Source: Ruminococcus sp. (GTDB lineage: Bacteria; Bacillota; Clostridia; Oscillospirales; Acutalibacteraceae). From it: 9,701 bases of DNA. This document shows positions 1 through 6,281 of the stretch, in pieces (the stretch's first letter is position 1; every line of letters starts with the position of its first letter). Both the position numbers and the translations under genes were made by a program. The stretch is from NCBI GenBank assembly GCA_023667385.1, contig JAMPAE010000048.1:1-9701 (forward strand). Reading direction: 5' to 3'. Below the pieces are notes generated by a model. That model saw only the letters and a list, made by a program, of their open reading frames with translations, was not told where the DNA came from and searched no databases.

Positions 1-910
1 CAAGCACACCACGTTTGGATGAGGCACCGATACCGCCAAAAAAGCTGAGCGGAAGTGAAATTACAAGGGCACACGGGCATGAAATTACAAGGAAAGTCAG
101 CGCACGATAAATCCAATCCCTGAACATTGCATTTGGAACGACAAGCGGCGGAACAACAGCCAGTAAAACTGCTGTAATAACAACCGCAGGTGTATAATAT
201 CTTGCAAATTTTGTGATAAAATCTTCTGATTTTGATTTGTTATCAGCGGCATTTTCAACAAGGTCAAGAATTTTTGATGCGGTTGATTCGCTGAATTCCT
301 TTGTGACCTTAGCCGTCAAAAGTCCGCTCATGTTAATGCAGCCGCTGAGCAGCTCATCACCGACCGAAACGTCCCTTGGAAGCGATTCACCTGTCAGTGC
401 AACTGTGTTCAAAGTTGAACTGCCCTCAATGACAACAGCGTCAAGCGGGACTTTTTCGCCAGGCTTAATCACAATGATGTCACCGATTTCAACGTCATAT
501 GGGTCAACGACTTCAACCTCACTGCCTTTTTTCAGGTTTGCATAGTCAGGGCGAATGTCCATAAGCGATGAGATGGATTTTCTCGATTTATTGACAGCAT
601 AGCTTTGAAACAGCTCACCGACCTGATAAAACAGCATAACGGCAACGCCCTCAGGATATTCGCCGATTGCAAAAGCACCGATTGTTGCAACCGCCATCAG
701 GAAGCTTTCGTCAAACACTTGACCGTGGATTATGCCACGAACAGCGTTGATGATTACGTCAACGCCTGCAATCAAAAGTGCAACTGCAAAGACGATTGGC
801 AGCAGATACACATTGACGCTTTCAGGCGCAAAATATTCCAAAATGAAGCCGATTACATAGACAACCGCACCAACGATGATCCTTATAAACTGCTTTTTGT
901 TTGAACTCAT
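1..910 (-). CDS. Heavy-metal translocating P1B-type ATPase (Zn/Cd exporter type), 3' part cut by window edge
   Basis: This gene encodes an inner-membrane ATP-driven pump that should export divalent soft metals such as Zn2+, Cd2+ or Pb2+. The first 303 residues are visible. There are hydrophobic segments near residues 9-25 and 36-55, then a pair around 69-100, the actuator domain with TGES at 173-176, and further helices at about 241-258 and 269-293. The last carries the metal-binding SCPCALVIS motif with CPC at 278-280. The phosphorylation motif DKTGT, the ATP-binding domain and the last helices lie beyond base 1. The segment just after the helix pair (KSRKSISSLMDIRP) is typical of the CadA/ZntA group, which is why I favour Zn/Cd over Cu. 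There is no N-terminal HMA domain; that domain is the separate gene six bases upstream. Start ATG 910-908 has an AGAGG site 11 bases upstream, inside the end of the HMA gene. The exact metal is inference. Confidence 0.93.
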   Translation of the reverse strand, partial: MSSNKKQFIRIIVGAVVYVIGFILEYFAPESVNVYLLPIVFAVALLIAGVDVIINAVRGIIHGQVFDESFLMAVATIGAFAIGEYPEGVAVMLFYQVGELFQSYAVNKSRKSISSLMDIRPDYANLKKGSEVEVVDPYDVEIGDIIVIKPGEKVPLDAVVIEGSSTLNTVALTGESLPRDVSVGDELLSGCINMSGLLTAKVTKEFSESTASKILDLVENAADNKSKSEDFITKFARYYTPAVVITAVLLAVVPPLVVPNAMFRDWIYRALTFLVISCPCALVISLPLSFFGGIGASSKRGVL

Positions 911-916
911 TTCAAA

Positions 917-1138
917 TCAGCCTCTTTTCACAATAACATCGGGTTCATATTTATTGACGATTGCTGTTGCTTTTTGAGTGATTTCGTCCATCTTATCTTC
1001 GGGAGCTTCGATTGTCATTTTTGTTGTCATAAGGCTGACCGTTGCTTTTTCAACGCCTGGAAGCTTTTGAACATCTCTTTCAATTTTTGCTGCGCAGTTT
1101 GCGCAATCAAGACCAACAAGACGAAATGACTTTTTCAT
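917..1138 (-). CDS. Stand-alone heavy-metal-associated (HMA) domain protein
   Basis: A 73-residue cytoplasmic metal-binding protein made of a single HMA (ferredoxin-like beta-alpha-beta) fold. The signature GLDCANCA gives the CxxC pair C12 and C15, which would hold one metal ion; 'PGVEKATVSLMTTKMTI' is the usual second-strand region. Such proteins deliver metal to a partner ATPase or replace its missing N-terminal metal-binding domain. That fits here, because the ATPase gene begins only six bases after this stop codon and itself has no HMA domain. Start ATG 1138-1136 has a strong GGAGG site seven bases upstream. It is the first gene of the operon and is read from the metal-type promoter at 1205-1234. 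It could be mistaken for a copper chaperone (CopZ), but the D before the first cysteine (LDCANC rather than MTCxxC) resembles Zn/Cd-type HMA domains. Confidence 0.9.
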   Translation of the reverse strand: MKKSFRLVGLDCANCAAKIERDVQKLPGVEKATVSLMTTKMTIEAPEDKMDEITQKATAIVNKYEPDVIVKRG

Positions 1139-1170
1139 AATAAATCCTCCATATAAGCAAGAAAGTTAAT

Positions 1171-1227
1171 TTGAACAATTGAACAACCGTTCAATTGTAT
1201 CTTTATTATAGTTGAATGATTGCTCAA
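1171..1227 (-). promoter_or_regulatory. Paired ArsR/SmtB-like operator dyads
   Basis: Two 16-bp sites share the form TTGA-N8-TCAA: 1179-1194 (TTGAACAACCGTTCAA) and 1212-1227 (TTGAATGATTGCTCAA). Their centres are 33 bp apart, about three helical turns. The first extends to perfect 10-bp arms (1175-1184 and 1189-1198), and an extra half-site TTGAACAA lies at 1171-1178. One dyad fills the -35/-10 spacer and the other covers the expected transcription start, the classic layout for repression. TTGA/TCAA or TGAA/TTCA dyads are known for ArsR/SmtB-family metal sensors such as CadC and CzrA; assignment to that family is inference. Confidence 0.72.
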
Positions 1228-1234
1228 TTGTCAA
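1205..1234 (-). promoter_or_regulatory. Promoter of the HMA/P-type ATPase operon
   Basis: On the minus strand the -35 box is TTGACA (1234-1229) and the -10 box is TATAAT (1210-1205), both perfect consensus, with an 18-bp spacer. Transcription should start near base 1198, about 60 bases before the HMA start codon. Both boxes being perfect suggests that the promoter is strong and held off by a repressor; the spacer is itself one of the two dyads described in the next entry. Confidence 0.85.
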
Positions 1235-1304
1235 GGCTTTTACAGAGATTTTCTATTTTCGTCATGTTGCACAAAAAGTGTCTCATGATTTCGTCACAAA
1301 TATA

Positions 1305-2009
1305 TCATTTCCTGTTGTTCAGTTTTTCTTCAATTAATCTTGCAGTTTTAGATTTCGGCTTATGACGTTTGAGATATTCCGAATCATCATAAACACTGCC
1401 GAGAAACACGGGCCGACACTCCAATCGAGGATACTTTTTGAGCAGATGGTTATAAAGTTCGAGAGATATGATAACATCACCGTTGTTTAAGCTGTTAACA
1501 CTCTGCATTTTTGCAAGAGCTTCCTCGGTTAAATATGTCGGATACCCCAACCCGCCATACGCCGCTATGCTATACAAATCCTCTTTGATTTCGTGCACTG
1601 CTCTGCCGCACTTTTTGCATTTGTGAGTAACTTCATAGCCGTTTTCATCATAAGCTGACGGCAGCTCATTTTTCGGAACGATCTGATACCCCAGCACCAA
1701 ATTGCCCCTTGAAGCATAAATCGGTCTGAAAACTTCTTCGGGTATGCCAAATGCAATCATTTCATTTTTCAGCTTTTCAGACACACCGAAGCAGTAAAAA
1801 TCAAGAATGTAATAATCCTTCTTTGAAAACGAACCTTTAGGATAAACAAAATCCTTGCTTTGAATCATCTCATCACATTCATCGCACAAAACTTCATAAT
1901 AATCCTGCCATCTGCAACTTCCGGACGTATAGCACATTTGAACAAAGTTTAATTCATAGGCAACTGCTTTGCTGCAATCGCCCCAATTCTTTTCGGCAAA
2001 TGTACTCAT
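1305..2009 (-). CDS. Hypothetical protein with two CxxC pairs, co-transcribed with a MocR regulator
   Basis: I do not recognise this family. The product is a 234-residue soluble protein with no signal peptide or membrane segment. Two CxxC pairs, C42/C45 (CDEC) and C131/C134 (CKKCG), are about 86 residues apart and could together hold a structural zinc; C12, C26, C32, C73 and C198 are further cysteines. The middle is rich in aromatic residues and the C-terminus is basic (about 215-234). I chose ATG 2009-2007 because a strong GGAGGTG lies right before it; the in-frame ATG at 2024 overlaps that ribosome binding site and is unlikely to be used. It begins 18 bases after the MocR stop codon, so both are probably one transcript. 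A weak alternative is a relative of the double-CxxCG immunity-type proteins, but similarity beyond the cysteine spacing is not evident. Function unknown. Confidence 0.82.
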   Translation of the reverse strand: MSTFAEKNWGDCSKAVAYELNFVQMCYTSGSCRWQDYYEVLCDECDEMIQSKDFVYPKGSFSKKDYYILDFYCFGVSEKLKNEMIAFGIPEEVFRPIYASRGNLVLGYQIVPKNELPSAYDENGYEVTHKCKKCGRAVHEIKEDLYSIAAYGGLGYPTYLTEEALAKMQSVNSLNNGDVIISLELYNHLLKKYPRLECRPVFLGSVYDDSEYLKRHKPKSKTARLIEEKLNNRK

Positions 2010-2027
2010 GTTCACACCTCCCATGTT

Positions 2028-3377
2028 TTACGCACTCACTGCCTTGCGAAGCAGCTTGAGCATATCATCACAATCTGTTGTGTCAAAACCCGCAACGGAA
2101 ATCAGCAAAAGCGCCCTTCCGCTTTCGTTTCCAATTGGACGCAGCCTCACGCCAAGCTTTTCTGCGTCAGCAGCAATTTGCTCAACCTTTTTTTCAGTTT
2201 TCACCCTAATACGTATCAGATAGCTTGTGTGGCATTCGCTGAGTTCAATTGATTTCGGCATAATTTCAATAGCTCTTTGGCAAATCTGCTTTGTTTTTGA
2301 TGCATATTGCTTTCGTTGTTTTCTGATCTGTGCACCAAGATGTCCGTCACGAATATACTGACACAAGGCAATCTGCTCCGCTTTTGAGGCGGTCTGATTA
2401 TATAAGGTACCACGCTGCTCATAGCTTTTTACAAGGCTAGGCGGAAGCACCATGAAGCTGATGCGAATTGACGGCAAAAGCATTTTTGAAAATGTTCCGA
2501 TATAGACAACATTTTGTCCTGCATCCATTCCCTGAAGCGATGGCATCGAGCGTGAATAATAGCGAAACTCGCTGTCATAGTCATCTTCAACAATCAGGCA
2601 ATCGTGTTCGTGCGCAAAGCGGAGCATTTCTCTGCGTTTTCTGATGTCGAGCACGCTGCCCCAACTGTCGATATGCGACGGTGAAGTATAAATCAGTGAG
2701 CCGTCAGGCACTTCAAGCTTGCTCATTTCTTCGGGTATGCTCAAAGTGGACGTCACTTTTTTGCCGTAATCCCTGAATACCGCCTTTCCGCCGTCAAAAC
2801 GTGAGCCAACAAAAGCAACATCTGAGCGTTCTTTTGTCAGTGTGCATAAAATACCAATCAGATTTTGCGTGCCTGCGGCAACAACAATTTGCTTTGGCGT
2901 GCAGATAACCTTGCGCTCCTTGCTGATGTAATTGCAGATTGCCTCACGCAAATCAGCCTCACCCTGCGGTTCACCGTAAGAAAGCAAGCGCTCATCCTGC
3001 CTGAGTGCACTTTTGACATATCTGCGCCAAAGCGTAAAGTTGAAGCTTTCTCTGTCGGCACTGGCGGAAACCAAGTCATATTTAATTTTTTCATGCGCTT
3101 TTTCCGCTTTTGATGCGTCATTCCTGATTTGTGCAATTTTTTCAAAATCTGCACTGCAAACGTAAAAACCGCTTTGAGCCTTTGAGATGATGTAACCCTC
3201 AGCGGCAAGCATGGCATAAGCGGTTTCAACAGTTGTGCGGCTGAGATTGAAATTCTGCGAATTTGTTCTGATTGACGGCATTTTATCGCCTGCTGACAAA
3301 ACGCCATTCAAAATCATCGTTTTATATTGTTCATATAGCGTGACATATTTTGGAATGAATGCTGCCTTTTCTTTCAT
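2028..3377 (-). CDS. MocR-family transcriptional regulator (GntR winged helix fused to aminotransferase-like domain)
   Basis: A 449-residue DNA-binding regulator. Residues about 8-74 form a GntR-type winged helix (MPSIRTNSQNFNLSRTTVE is the recognition region, GYIISKAQSGFYV the wing). Residues about 110-449 form a class-I aminotransferase fold used for sensing pyridoxal phosphate (PLP). K298 in GTFSKMLLPSIR is the expected PLP lysine; EDDYDSEFRY at 264-273 and R305 are also conserved. Some motifs are divergent: the usual 'EDPGYPG' is replaced by about 190-199 VGSRFDGGKA, and TPSHQFPTG by TSPSHIDSWG (231-240). Effector and targets cannot be read from sequence. Start ATG 3377-3375 has AGGTGG five bases upstream; an in-frame GTG at 3398 would include that site and is not favoured. 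MocR members often sit beside the gene they control, but here the only co-directional neighbour is the CxxC protein. PdxR identity is not supported. Confidence 0.9.
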   Translation of the reverse strand: MKEKAAFIPKYVTLYEQYKTMILNGVLSAGDKMPSIRTNSQNFNLSRTTVETAYAMLAAEGYIISKAQSGFYVCSADFEKIAQIRNDASKAEKAHEKIKYDLVSASADRESFNFTLWRRYVKSALRQDERLLSYGEPQGEADLREAICNYISKERKVICTPKQIVVAAGTQNLIGILCTLTKERSDVAFVGSRFDGGKAVFRDYGKKVTSTLSIPEEMSKLEVPDGSLIYTSPSHIDSWGSVLDIRKRREMLRFAHEHDCLIVEDDYDSEFRYYSRSMPSLQGMDAGQNVVYIGTFSKMLLPSIRISFMVLPPSLVKSYEQRGTLYNQTASKAEQIALCQYIRDGHLGAQIRKQRKQYASKTKQICQRAIEIMPKSIELSECHTSYLIRIRVKTEKKVEQIAADAEKLGVRLRPIGNESGRALLLISVAGFDTTDCDDMLKLLRKAVSA

Positions 3378-3440
3378 AAGAACCACCTGACTGACCACTT
3401 AAATTCACTGATTTTTTTGTGATAAAATAAAGACAGTTTG

Positions 3441-3469
3441 ATTATACACATCAGGCAGCAAAATTTCAA
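3441..3469 (-). promoter_or_regulatory. Promoter of the MocR / CxxC-protein transcript
   Basis: On the minus strand the -35 box TTGAAA (3469-3464) and the -10 box TATAAT (3446-3441) are separated by 17 bp. The start would fall near 3434, leaving a leader of about 57 bases. The leader contains GTGGT twice, 14 bases apart (3398-3394 and 3384-3380); MocR regulators can bind direct repeats, but the second copy is also the ribosome binding site, so this is only suggestive. Confidence 0.72.
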
Positions 3470-3476
3470 GTGAATA

Positions 3477-3516
3477 ATAACAGCCACGCTCAAATCTGGT
3501 TGAACATGGCTGTTAT
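3477..3516 (-). terminator. Intrinsic terminator after pyrG
   Basis: A long hairpin begins three bases after the pyrG stop. Outer arms ATAACAGCCA (3477-3486) and TGGCTGTTAT (3507-3516) pair perfectly, and inner TCAA/TTGA segments extend the stem to about 17 bp with wobbles. The minus-strand tail is TTATTATT rather than a pure U-run. It separates pyrG from the MocR promoter just downstream. Confidence 0.75.
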
Positions 3517-3518
3517 GT

Positions 3519-5123
3519 TTATTTACTTTCTCTCTGCTTGATTGCTGCTTCAATGAAACCTGCAAAAAGCGGGTGCGCTTTGTTCGGGCGTGATTTGAAT
3601 TCAGGGTGAGCCTGCGAAGCCACAAACCACGGATGACTCGGTATTTCACACATTTCAACAATGTGCTTATCAGGAGATACACCGCAAAGGCACATACCTG
3701 CACTTTCAAGCCTGTCTCTATAATCGTTGTTAACCTCATAGCGATGACGGTGGCGTTCATAAATCAGTTGCTGACCATATGCCTGATAGGCTTTTGTGCC
3801 GTCTTTAAGCACGCAGGGGTACTGACCGAGACGCATGGTGCCACCCATGTTGGTAACATCCTTTTGCTCATTCATCAGGTCAATGACGGGGTGCGTGGTT
3901 TCAGGGTTAATTTCGCTGCTGTTTGCGTCCTCAAAGCCAAGAACATGGCGGGCAAATTCAATGATTGCAATCTGCATACCAAGGCAGATGCCGAAATAAG
4001 GAAGCTTGTTTTCTCTTGCATATTTTGCGGCTGAAATTTTGCCCTCGATACCTCTTGAGCCAAAGCCGCCGGGAACAAGGATGCCGTCAATGCCTTCAAA
4101 AATTTCTGCTGCGTTTTCATCTGTAACAGTTTCGCTGTCTATCCAGTGAATGTTAACCTCGCTGTTATGCTTAATGCCGCCGTGTTTAAGCGCTTCTGCA
4201 ACACTCAGATATGAATCATGAAGTTCAACATACTTGCCGACAATTGCAATGTCAACGTTCTTTTCAAGGTGCTTGTTACGATATACCATTGACTCCCAAT
4301 CGGAATGATCTGCTTCACCGCACTCAATTCCAAGACGCTTGATGACAACATCTGCAAGCCCTTCTTTTTCAAGTGCAAGCGGAATTTCATAAAGCGTGGG
4401 CATATTGTTATTCTCGATTACGTTCTCCTTGGGAACGTTGCAGAAAAGTGCAATTTTCGCCTTGCTTGCTTCATCAATTGTGTGCTCTGTGCGCAGAACA
4501 AGCACATCCGGTTGGATTCCGATGCTGAGCAGTTCCTTAACGCTGTGCTGAGTCGGCTTTGTTTTAAGCTCCTGCGATGCAGCAAGATAAGGCACAAGTG
4601 TCACGTGGATATGCATACACTTATCGCTTCCGTATTCCTGCGTAAACTGACGAACAGCTTCAAGAAACGGCTGACTTTCAATGTCGCCGACCGTGCCGCC
4701 GATTTCAACAAGCACAACATCTGCCTGATTGTTGTTGAGTGCAATTCTTCTTTTGATTTCATCGGTGATGTGAGGAATGATCTGCACAGTCTGACCGCCG
4801 TAAACGCCTTTTCGCTCATTTTGAATGACGGTCATGTATACCCTGCCTGACGTCATGTTGCTGTTTTGAGTCAGACTTTCATCAATAAAACGTTCGTAGT
4901 GACCGAGGTCAAGATCGGTTTCTGCGCCATCATCCGTGACGAAAACTTCGCCGTGCTGAATTGGGTTCATCGTGCCCGGATCAACGTTGAGATAAGGGTC
5001 GAGCTTCATAACTGATACTTTCAAGCCTCTGTCTTTCAAAAGTCGGCCAAGAGATGCGGCGGTGATGCCCTTGCCAAGCCCCGACACAACTCCGCCTGTA
5101 ACTATAATATACCTGGTTTCCAT
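3519..5123 (-). CDS. pyrG: CTP synthase (glutamine hydrolysing)
   Basis: CTP synthase converts UTP to CTP using ATP and ammonia from glutamine, the last step of pyrimidine nucleotide synthesis. The protein has 534 residues, the normal family length. The N-terminal synthase domain opens [19 protein letters not shown], with the P-loop at residues 9-18, followed by the nucleotide-site segments [12 protein letters not shown] and [23 protein letters not shown]. The C-terminal class-I glutamine amidotransferase domain has the nucleophile C380 in GICLGMQ and the catalytic pair H506/E508 in AHPEF. Nothing essential is missing. ATG 5123-5121 is chosen because all family members start right before the [12 protein letters not shown] segment; the frame stays open 52 codons further upstream to 5279, but that ATG lies inside the leader hairpin and lacks a ribosome binding site. 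The site for the chosen start (GGAAAG, about 12 bases away) is weak. The gene is single, with its own promoter, leader and terminator. Confidence 0.98.
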   Translation of the reverse strand: METRYIIVTGGVVSGLGKGITAASLGRLLKDRGLKVSVMKLDPYLNVDPGTMNPIQHGEVFVTDDGAETDLDLGHYERFIDESLTQNSNMTSGRVYMTVIQNERKGVYGGQTVQIIPHITDEIKRRIALNNNQADVVLVEIGGTVGDIESQPFLEAVRQFTQEYGSDKCMHIHVTLVPYLAASQELKTKPTQHSVKELLSIGIQPDVLVLRTEHTIDEASKAKIALFCNVPKENVIENNNMPTLYEIPLALEKEGLADVVIKRLGIECGEADHSDWESMVYRNKHLEKNVDIAIVGKYVELHDSYLSVAEALKHGGIKHNSEVNIHWIDSETVTDENAAEIFEGIDGILVPGGFGSRGIEGKISAAKYARENKLPYFGICLGMQIAIIEFARHVLGFEDANSSEINPETTHPVIDLMNEQKDVTNMGGTMRLGQYPCVLKDGTKAYQAYGQQLIYERHRHRYEVNNDYRDRLESAGMCLCGVSPDKHIVEMCEIPSHPWFVASQAHPEFKSRPNKAHPLFAGFIEAAIKQRESK

Positions 5124-5187
5124 AACATTCACAGTCTTTCCGCCATGAACGATTAAATCACTCACCGCCCGAAAGCAGGCACTGTGA

Positions 5188-5243
5188 CGGTATCTTTTGT
5201 TCATGAGCAAATTTATACAAAATGGATAAACTATCCCGATACC
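5188..5243 (-). other. Further inverted repeats in the pyrG leader
   Basis: Between the attenuator-like hairpin and the pyrG start, GATACC at 5238-5243 can pair with GGTATC at 5189-5194, enclosing a small hairpin GGATA-AAC-TATCC (5224-5236). In addition, GGAAAG near the ribosome binding region (5146-5141) is complementary to CTTTCC in the 5' arm of the attenuator (5274-5269). These could form an alternative fold that frees the message, but the pairings are short and this is inference. Confidence 0.35.
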
Positions 5244-5247
5244 AATG

Positions 5248-5277
5248 AAAAAGGCGCATTTCACCAAGGAAAGCGCC
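5248..5277 (-). terminator. pyrG: Terminator-like hairpin at the 5' end of the pyrG leader (attenuator candidate)
   Basis: On the minus strand GGCGC (5277-5273) pairs with GCGCC (5257-5253); TTTC and GAAA extend the stem to about nine pairs with one bulge, and five T residues follow directly (5252-5248). It begins only about seven bases after the expected transcription start and about 125 bases before the pyrG start codon. No gene lies upstream on this strand for it to terminate, so it most likely acts within the pyrG transcript. CTP-responsive attenuation of pyrG is known in Bacillus and Lactococcus, where the transcript starts with a run of G; that start is absent here. Confidence 0.65.
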
Positions 5278-5290
5278 ATTGCTTATTAAT

Positions 5291-5319
5291 ATATTACACC
5301 TTATCACCGTCAAAGTCAA
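5291..5319 (-). promoter_or_regulatory. pyrG: pyrG promoter
   Basis: On the minus strand -35 TTGACT (5319-5314) and -10 TAATAT (5296-5291) are 17 bp apart. The expected start is an A near 5284. A shifted alternative (-35 TTGACG, -10 ATTAAT) would start close to the GG of the leader hairpin and cannot be excluded. No run of G is present at either position. Confidence 0.7.
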
Positions 5320-5376
5320 CAGAAAGTTGCAACAAATAAAAATCTGCAAAAAAATGAAAAAAATTCAAAAAAGTTA

Positions 5377-5405
5377 TTGACAAAGCAACAACATTGTGAT
5401 AATAT
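5377..5405 (+). promoter_or_regulatory. Promoter of the tRNA-Ser pair
   Basis: -35 TTGACA (5377-5382, consensus) and -10 TAATAT (5400-5405) are 17 bp apart, with TGA just before the -10 box giving an extended -10. An A-rich stretch upstream (5338-5373) resembles an UP element, as expected for stable-RNA promoters. Start expected near 5412, eight bases before the tRNA. It points away from the pyrG promoter, 58 bp between the two -35 boxes. Confidence 0.8.
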
Positions 5406-5419
5406 ATCAAGGCACAAAC

Positions 5420-5508
5420 GGAGAGATACCGAAGCGGTTATAACGGAACGGTCTTGAAAACCGTCGTACGGCAACGTACCGTGGGTTCGAATCCCACTCT
5501 CTCCGCCA
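5420..5508 (+). tRNA. tRNA-Ser (anticodon TGA)
   Basis: The acceptor stem GGAGAGA (5420-5426) pairs with TCTCTCC (5498-5504), G is the discriminator and CCA is encoded (5506-5508). The anticodon arm ACGGT-CTTGAAA-ACCGT contains anticodon TGA. The long variable arm with CGTAC/GTACG pairing (about 5465-5480) marks a class-II tRNA, and the T arm is GTGGG-TTCGAAT-CCCAC. It reads UCA and other UCN serine codons. It is followed 32 bases later by a second serine tRNA, probably on the same transcript. Confidence 0.97.
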
Positions 5509-5540
5509 TTTTTTTATTTATATGTCTTAACGACACCAAT

Positions 5541-5631
5541 GGAGAAGTACTCAAGTTGGTGACGAGGCGCCCCTGCTAAGGGCGTAGGTCGGGCAACCGG
5601 CGCAGGAGTTCGAGTCTCCTCTTCTCCGCCA
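5541..5631 (+). tRNA. tRNA-Ser (anticodon GCT)
   Basis: The acceptor stem GGAGAAG (5541-5547) pairs with CTTCTCC (5621-5627), with G discriminator and encoded CCA (5629-5631). The anticodon arm CGCCC-CTGCTAA-GGGCG gives anticodon GCT, which reads AGC/AGU. A long variable arm (about 5586-5602) and T arm AGGAG-TTCGAGT-CTCCT confirm a class-II serine tRNA. Together with its neighbour it covers both serine codon boxes. Confidence 0.97.
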
Positions 5632-5633
5632 AT

Positions 5634-5670
5634 AAAACCGTAGCTTTAATGCTGCGGTTTTTATTTTTTT
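5634..5670 (+). terminator. Intrinsic terminator of the tRNA-Ser operon
   Basis: AAAACCG-T-AGC (5634-5644) pairs with GCT-G-CGGTTTT (5651-5661) around a six-base loop, followed by a T-rich tail (5658-5670). It lies three bases after the second tRNA, so both tRNAs end here. The A-rich left side could also let it work weakly in the other direction. Confidence 0.88.
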
Positions 5671-5671
5671 G

Positions 5672-5700
5672 TTGTAATACTTCCGCAAGAATGATATAAT
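5672..5700 (+). promoter_or_regulatory. Promoter upstream of the small hypothetical genes
   Basis: -35 TTGTAA (5672-5677) and -10 TATAAT (5695-5700) are 17 bp apart, with TGA before the -10 box (extended -10). It starts directly after the tRNA terminator and points at the small ORFs at 5724 and 5850. Expected start near 5707. Confidence 0.72.
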
Positions 5701-5723
5701 GTGTAAAAAATGATAGTGATCGA

Positions 5724-5845
5724 ATGAAAAAATTGGCTTCTAAAATTAAAGATATGCTTATTACAATTTTGATGCTACCATCCATAATTATCTTTCAATG
5801 CTAAAGGAAATTGTTGAAGATATTGAGAATGAAAGAACGGAGTAA
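5724..5845 (+). pseudogene. Small ORF upstream of the 117-residue gene, apparently frameshifted
   Basis: Reading from ATG 5724 gives MKKLASKIKDMLITI and then a hydrophobic, unconvincing tail ending at TAA 5802-5804. The -1 frame from about 5768 instead gives a plausible sequence, FDATIHNYLSMLKEIVEDI followed by ENERTE, and a stop at 5843-5845. Adding a single T to the four-T run at 5767-5770 would join them into one 40-residue, mostly helical protein that ends four bases before the next start codon, with that gene's GGAG site inside its last codons. This is the usual layout of a translationally coupled pair. The ribosome binding site for 5724 is weak. It could be a broken gene, a read error, or chance. 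I do not recognise a family. Confidence 0.35.
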
Positions 5846-5849
5846 TTTT

Positions 5850-6203
5850 ATGCGGTTCAAAAAGAAGAAAGTCAAGGAAATGCCCGAAGATAAATACAGA
5901 ATTATAAAAATCGGAAAAGAAGCATTGTTTGAACATATATATGAAGGAATCATAGACAAAGAAGAACAATTGTTTGACGTAACCGACTCTACAACGATTG
6001 TTAAATGCTTCGATATAAATTGGGAAACGGGCGAATTTATTGCCATTGCAAGAAAAGAATTAGAAGAAAATGAGCACCTGCAATTTGACATTGACACTCA
6101 AAAACTGATTGCAAAAATGAAAGATACCACCGACACGCTATTCACCGATGATGTCTTTATTGAGCTTTCAAAAGATGAAGTTGATGAAATGCTGAAAGAA
6201 TAA
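5850..6203 (+). CDS. Hypothetical acidic/lysine-rich small protein
   Basis: A 117-residue cytoplasmic protein with no recognised domain, signal peptide or membrane segment. The first ten residues are strongly basic (MRFKKKKVKE); the remainder is rich in E, D, K and I, ending in a predicted acidic helix (ELSKDEVDEMLKE). Alternating hydrophobic residues around 17-85 suggest an alpha/beta fold. I chose ATG 5850 because GGAG (5839-5842) lies seven bases upstream; an in-frame ATG at 5811 has no such site and would overlap the upstream small ORF. The gene is noticeably AT-rich compared with the flanking minus-strand genes. It is read from the promoter at 5672-5700 and followed by a perfect palindrome that overlaps its stop codon. 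Function unknown. Confidence 0.72.
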   Translation: MRFKKKKVKEMPEDKYRIIKIGKEALFEHIYEGIIDKEEQLFDVTDSTTIVKCFDINWETGEFIAIARKELEENEHLQFDIDTQKLIAKMKDTTDTLFTDDVFIELSKDEVDEMLKE

Positions 6204-6220
6204 TATATATATTATTCAGC
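6191..6220. repeat. AT-rich perfect palindrome over the stop codon of the 5850 gene
   Basis: Bases 6198-6217 form a perfect 20-bp palindrome (arms GAATAATATA and TATATTATTC), and GCTGAA (6191-6196) can alternatively pair with TTCAGC (6215-6220). The TAA stop of the upstream gene is inside it. There is no U-run after it, so it is a poor terminator; it may be a weak hairpin, a regulator site or a chance AT palindrome. Confidence 0.4.
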
Positions 6221-6281
6221 TACATAAGACGTATAGAAAATTTTATGAATTACTTGCAACCTGAAAGGCTATGGATTTATT

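Noticed and set aside
605..904. Plus-strand 99-residue reading frame, and similar long plus-strand frames opposite pyrG and the hydrolase
   Set aside because: They lie opposite well-supported genes, have no ribosome binding sites and show no recognisable protein; they are mirror reading frames.
1262..1288. Hairpin TCATG...CATGA with inner CAC/GTG after the CxxC gene, as a terminator
   Set aside because: The stem is broken by a three-base internal loop on each side and no U-run follows on the minus strand.
2010..2024. ATG 2024 as start of the CxxC protein
   Set aside because: It overlaps the GGAGGTG ribosome binding site that serves the ATG at 2009.
3378..3398. GTG 3398 as start of the MocR gene
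   Set aside because: The seven extra codons contain the AGGTGG site that serves ATG 3377, and 3377 fits the family N-terminus.
3380..3398. Two GTGGT copies as a MocR operator
   Set aside because: Only five bases long, and one copy is the ribosome binding site; too weak to claim as an operator.
5124..5279. In-frame extension of pyrG by 52 codons to an ATG at 5279
   Set aside because: The extra sequence is unlike any CTP synthase N-terminus, the ATG is inside the leader hairpin and has no ribosome binding site; starting at 5123 gives the normal length of 534 residues.
5632..6281. Integrated element at the tRNA-Ser 3' end
   Set aside because: No integrase gene and no repeat of the tRNA 3' end could be seen downstream, so no attachment site is claimed.
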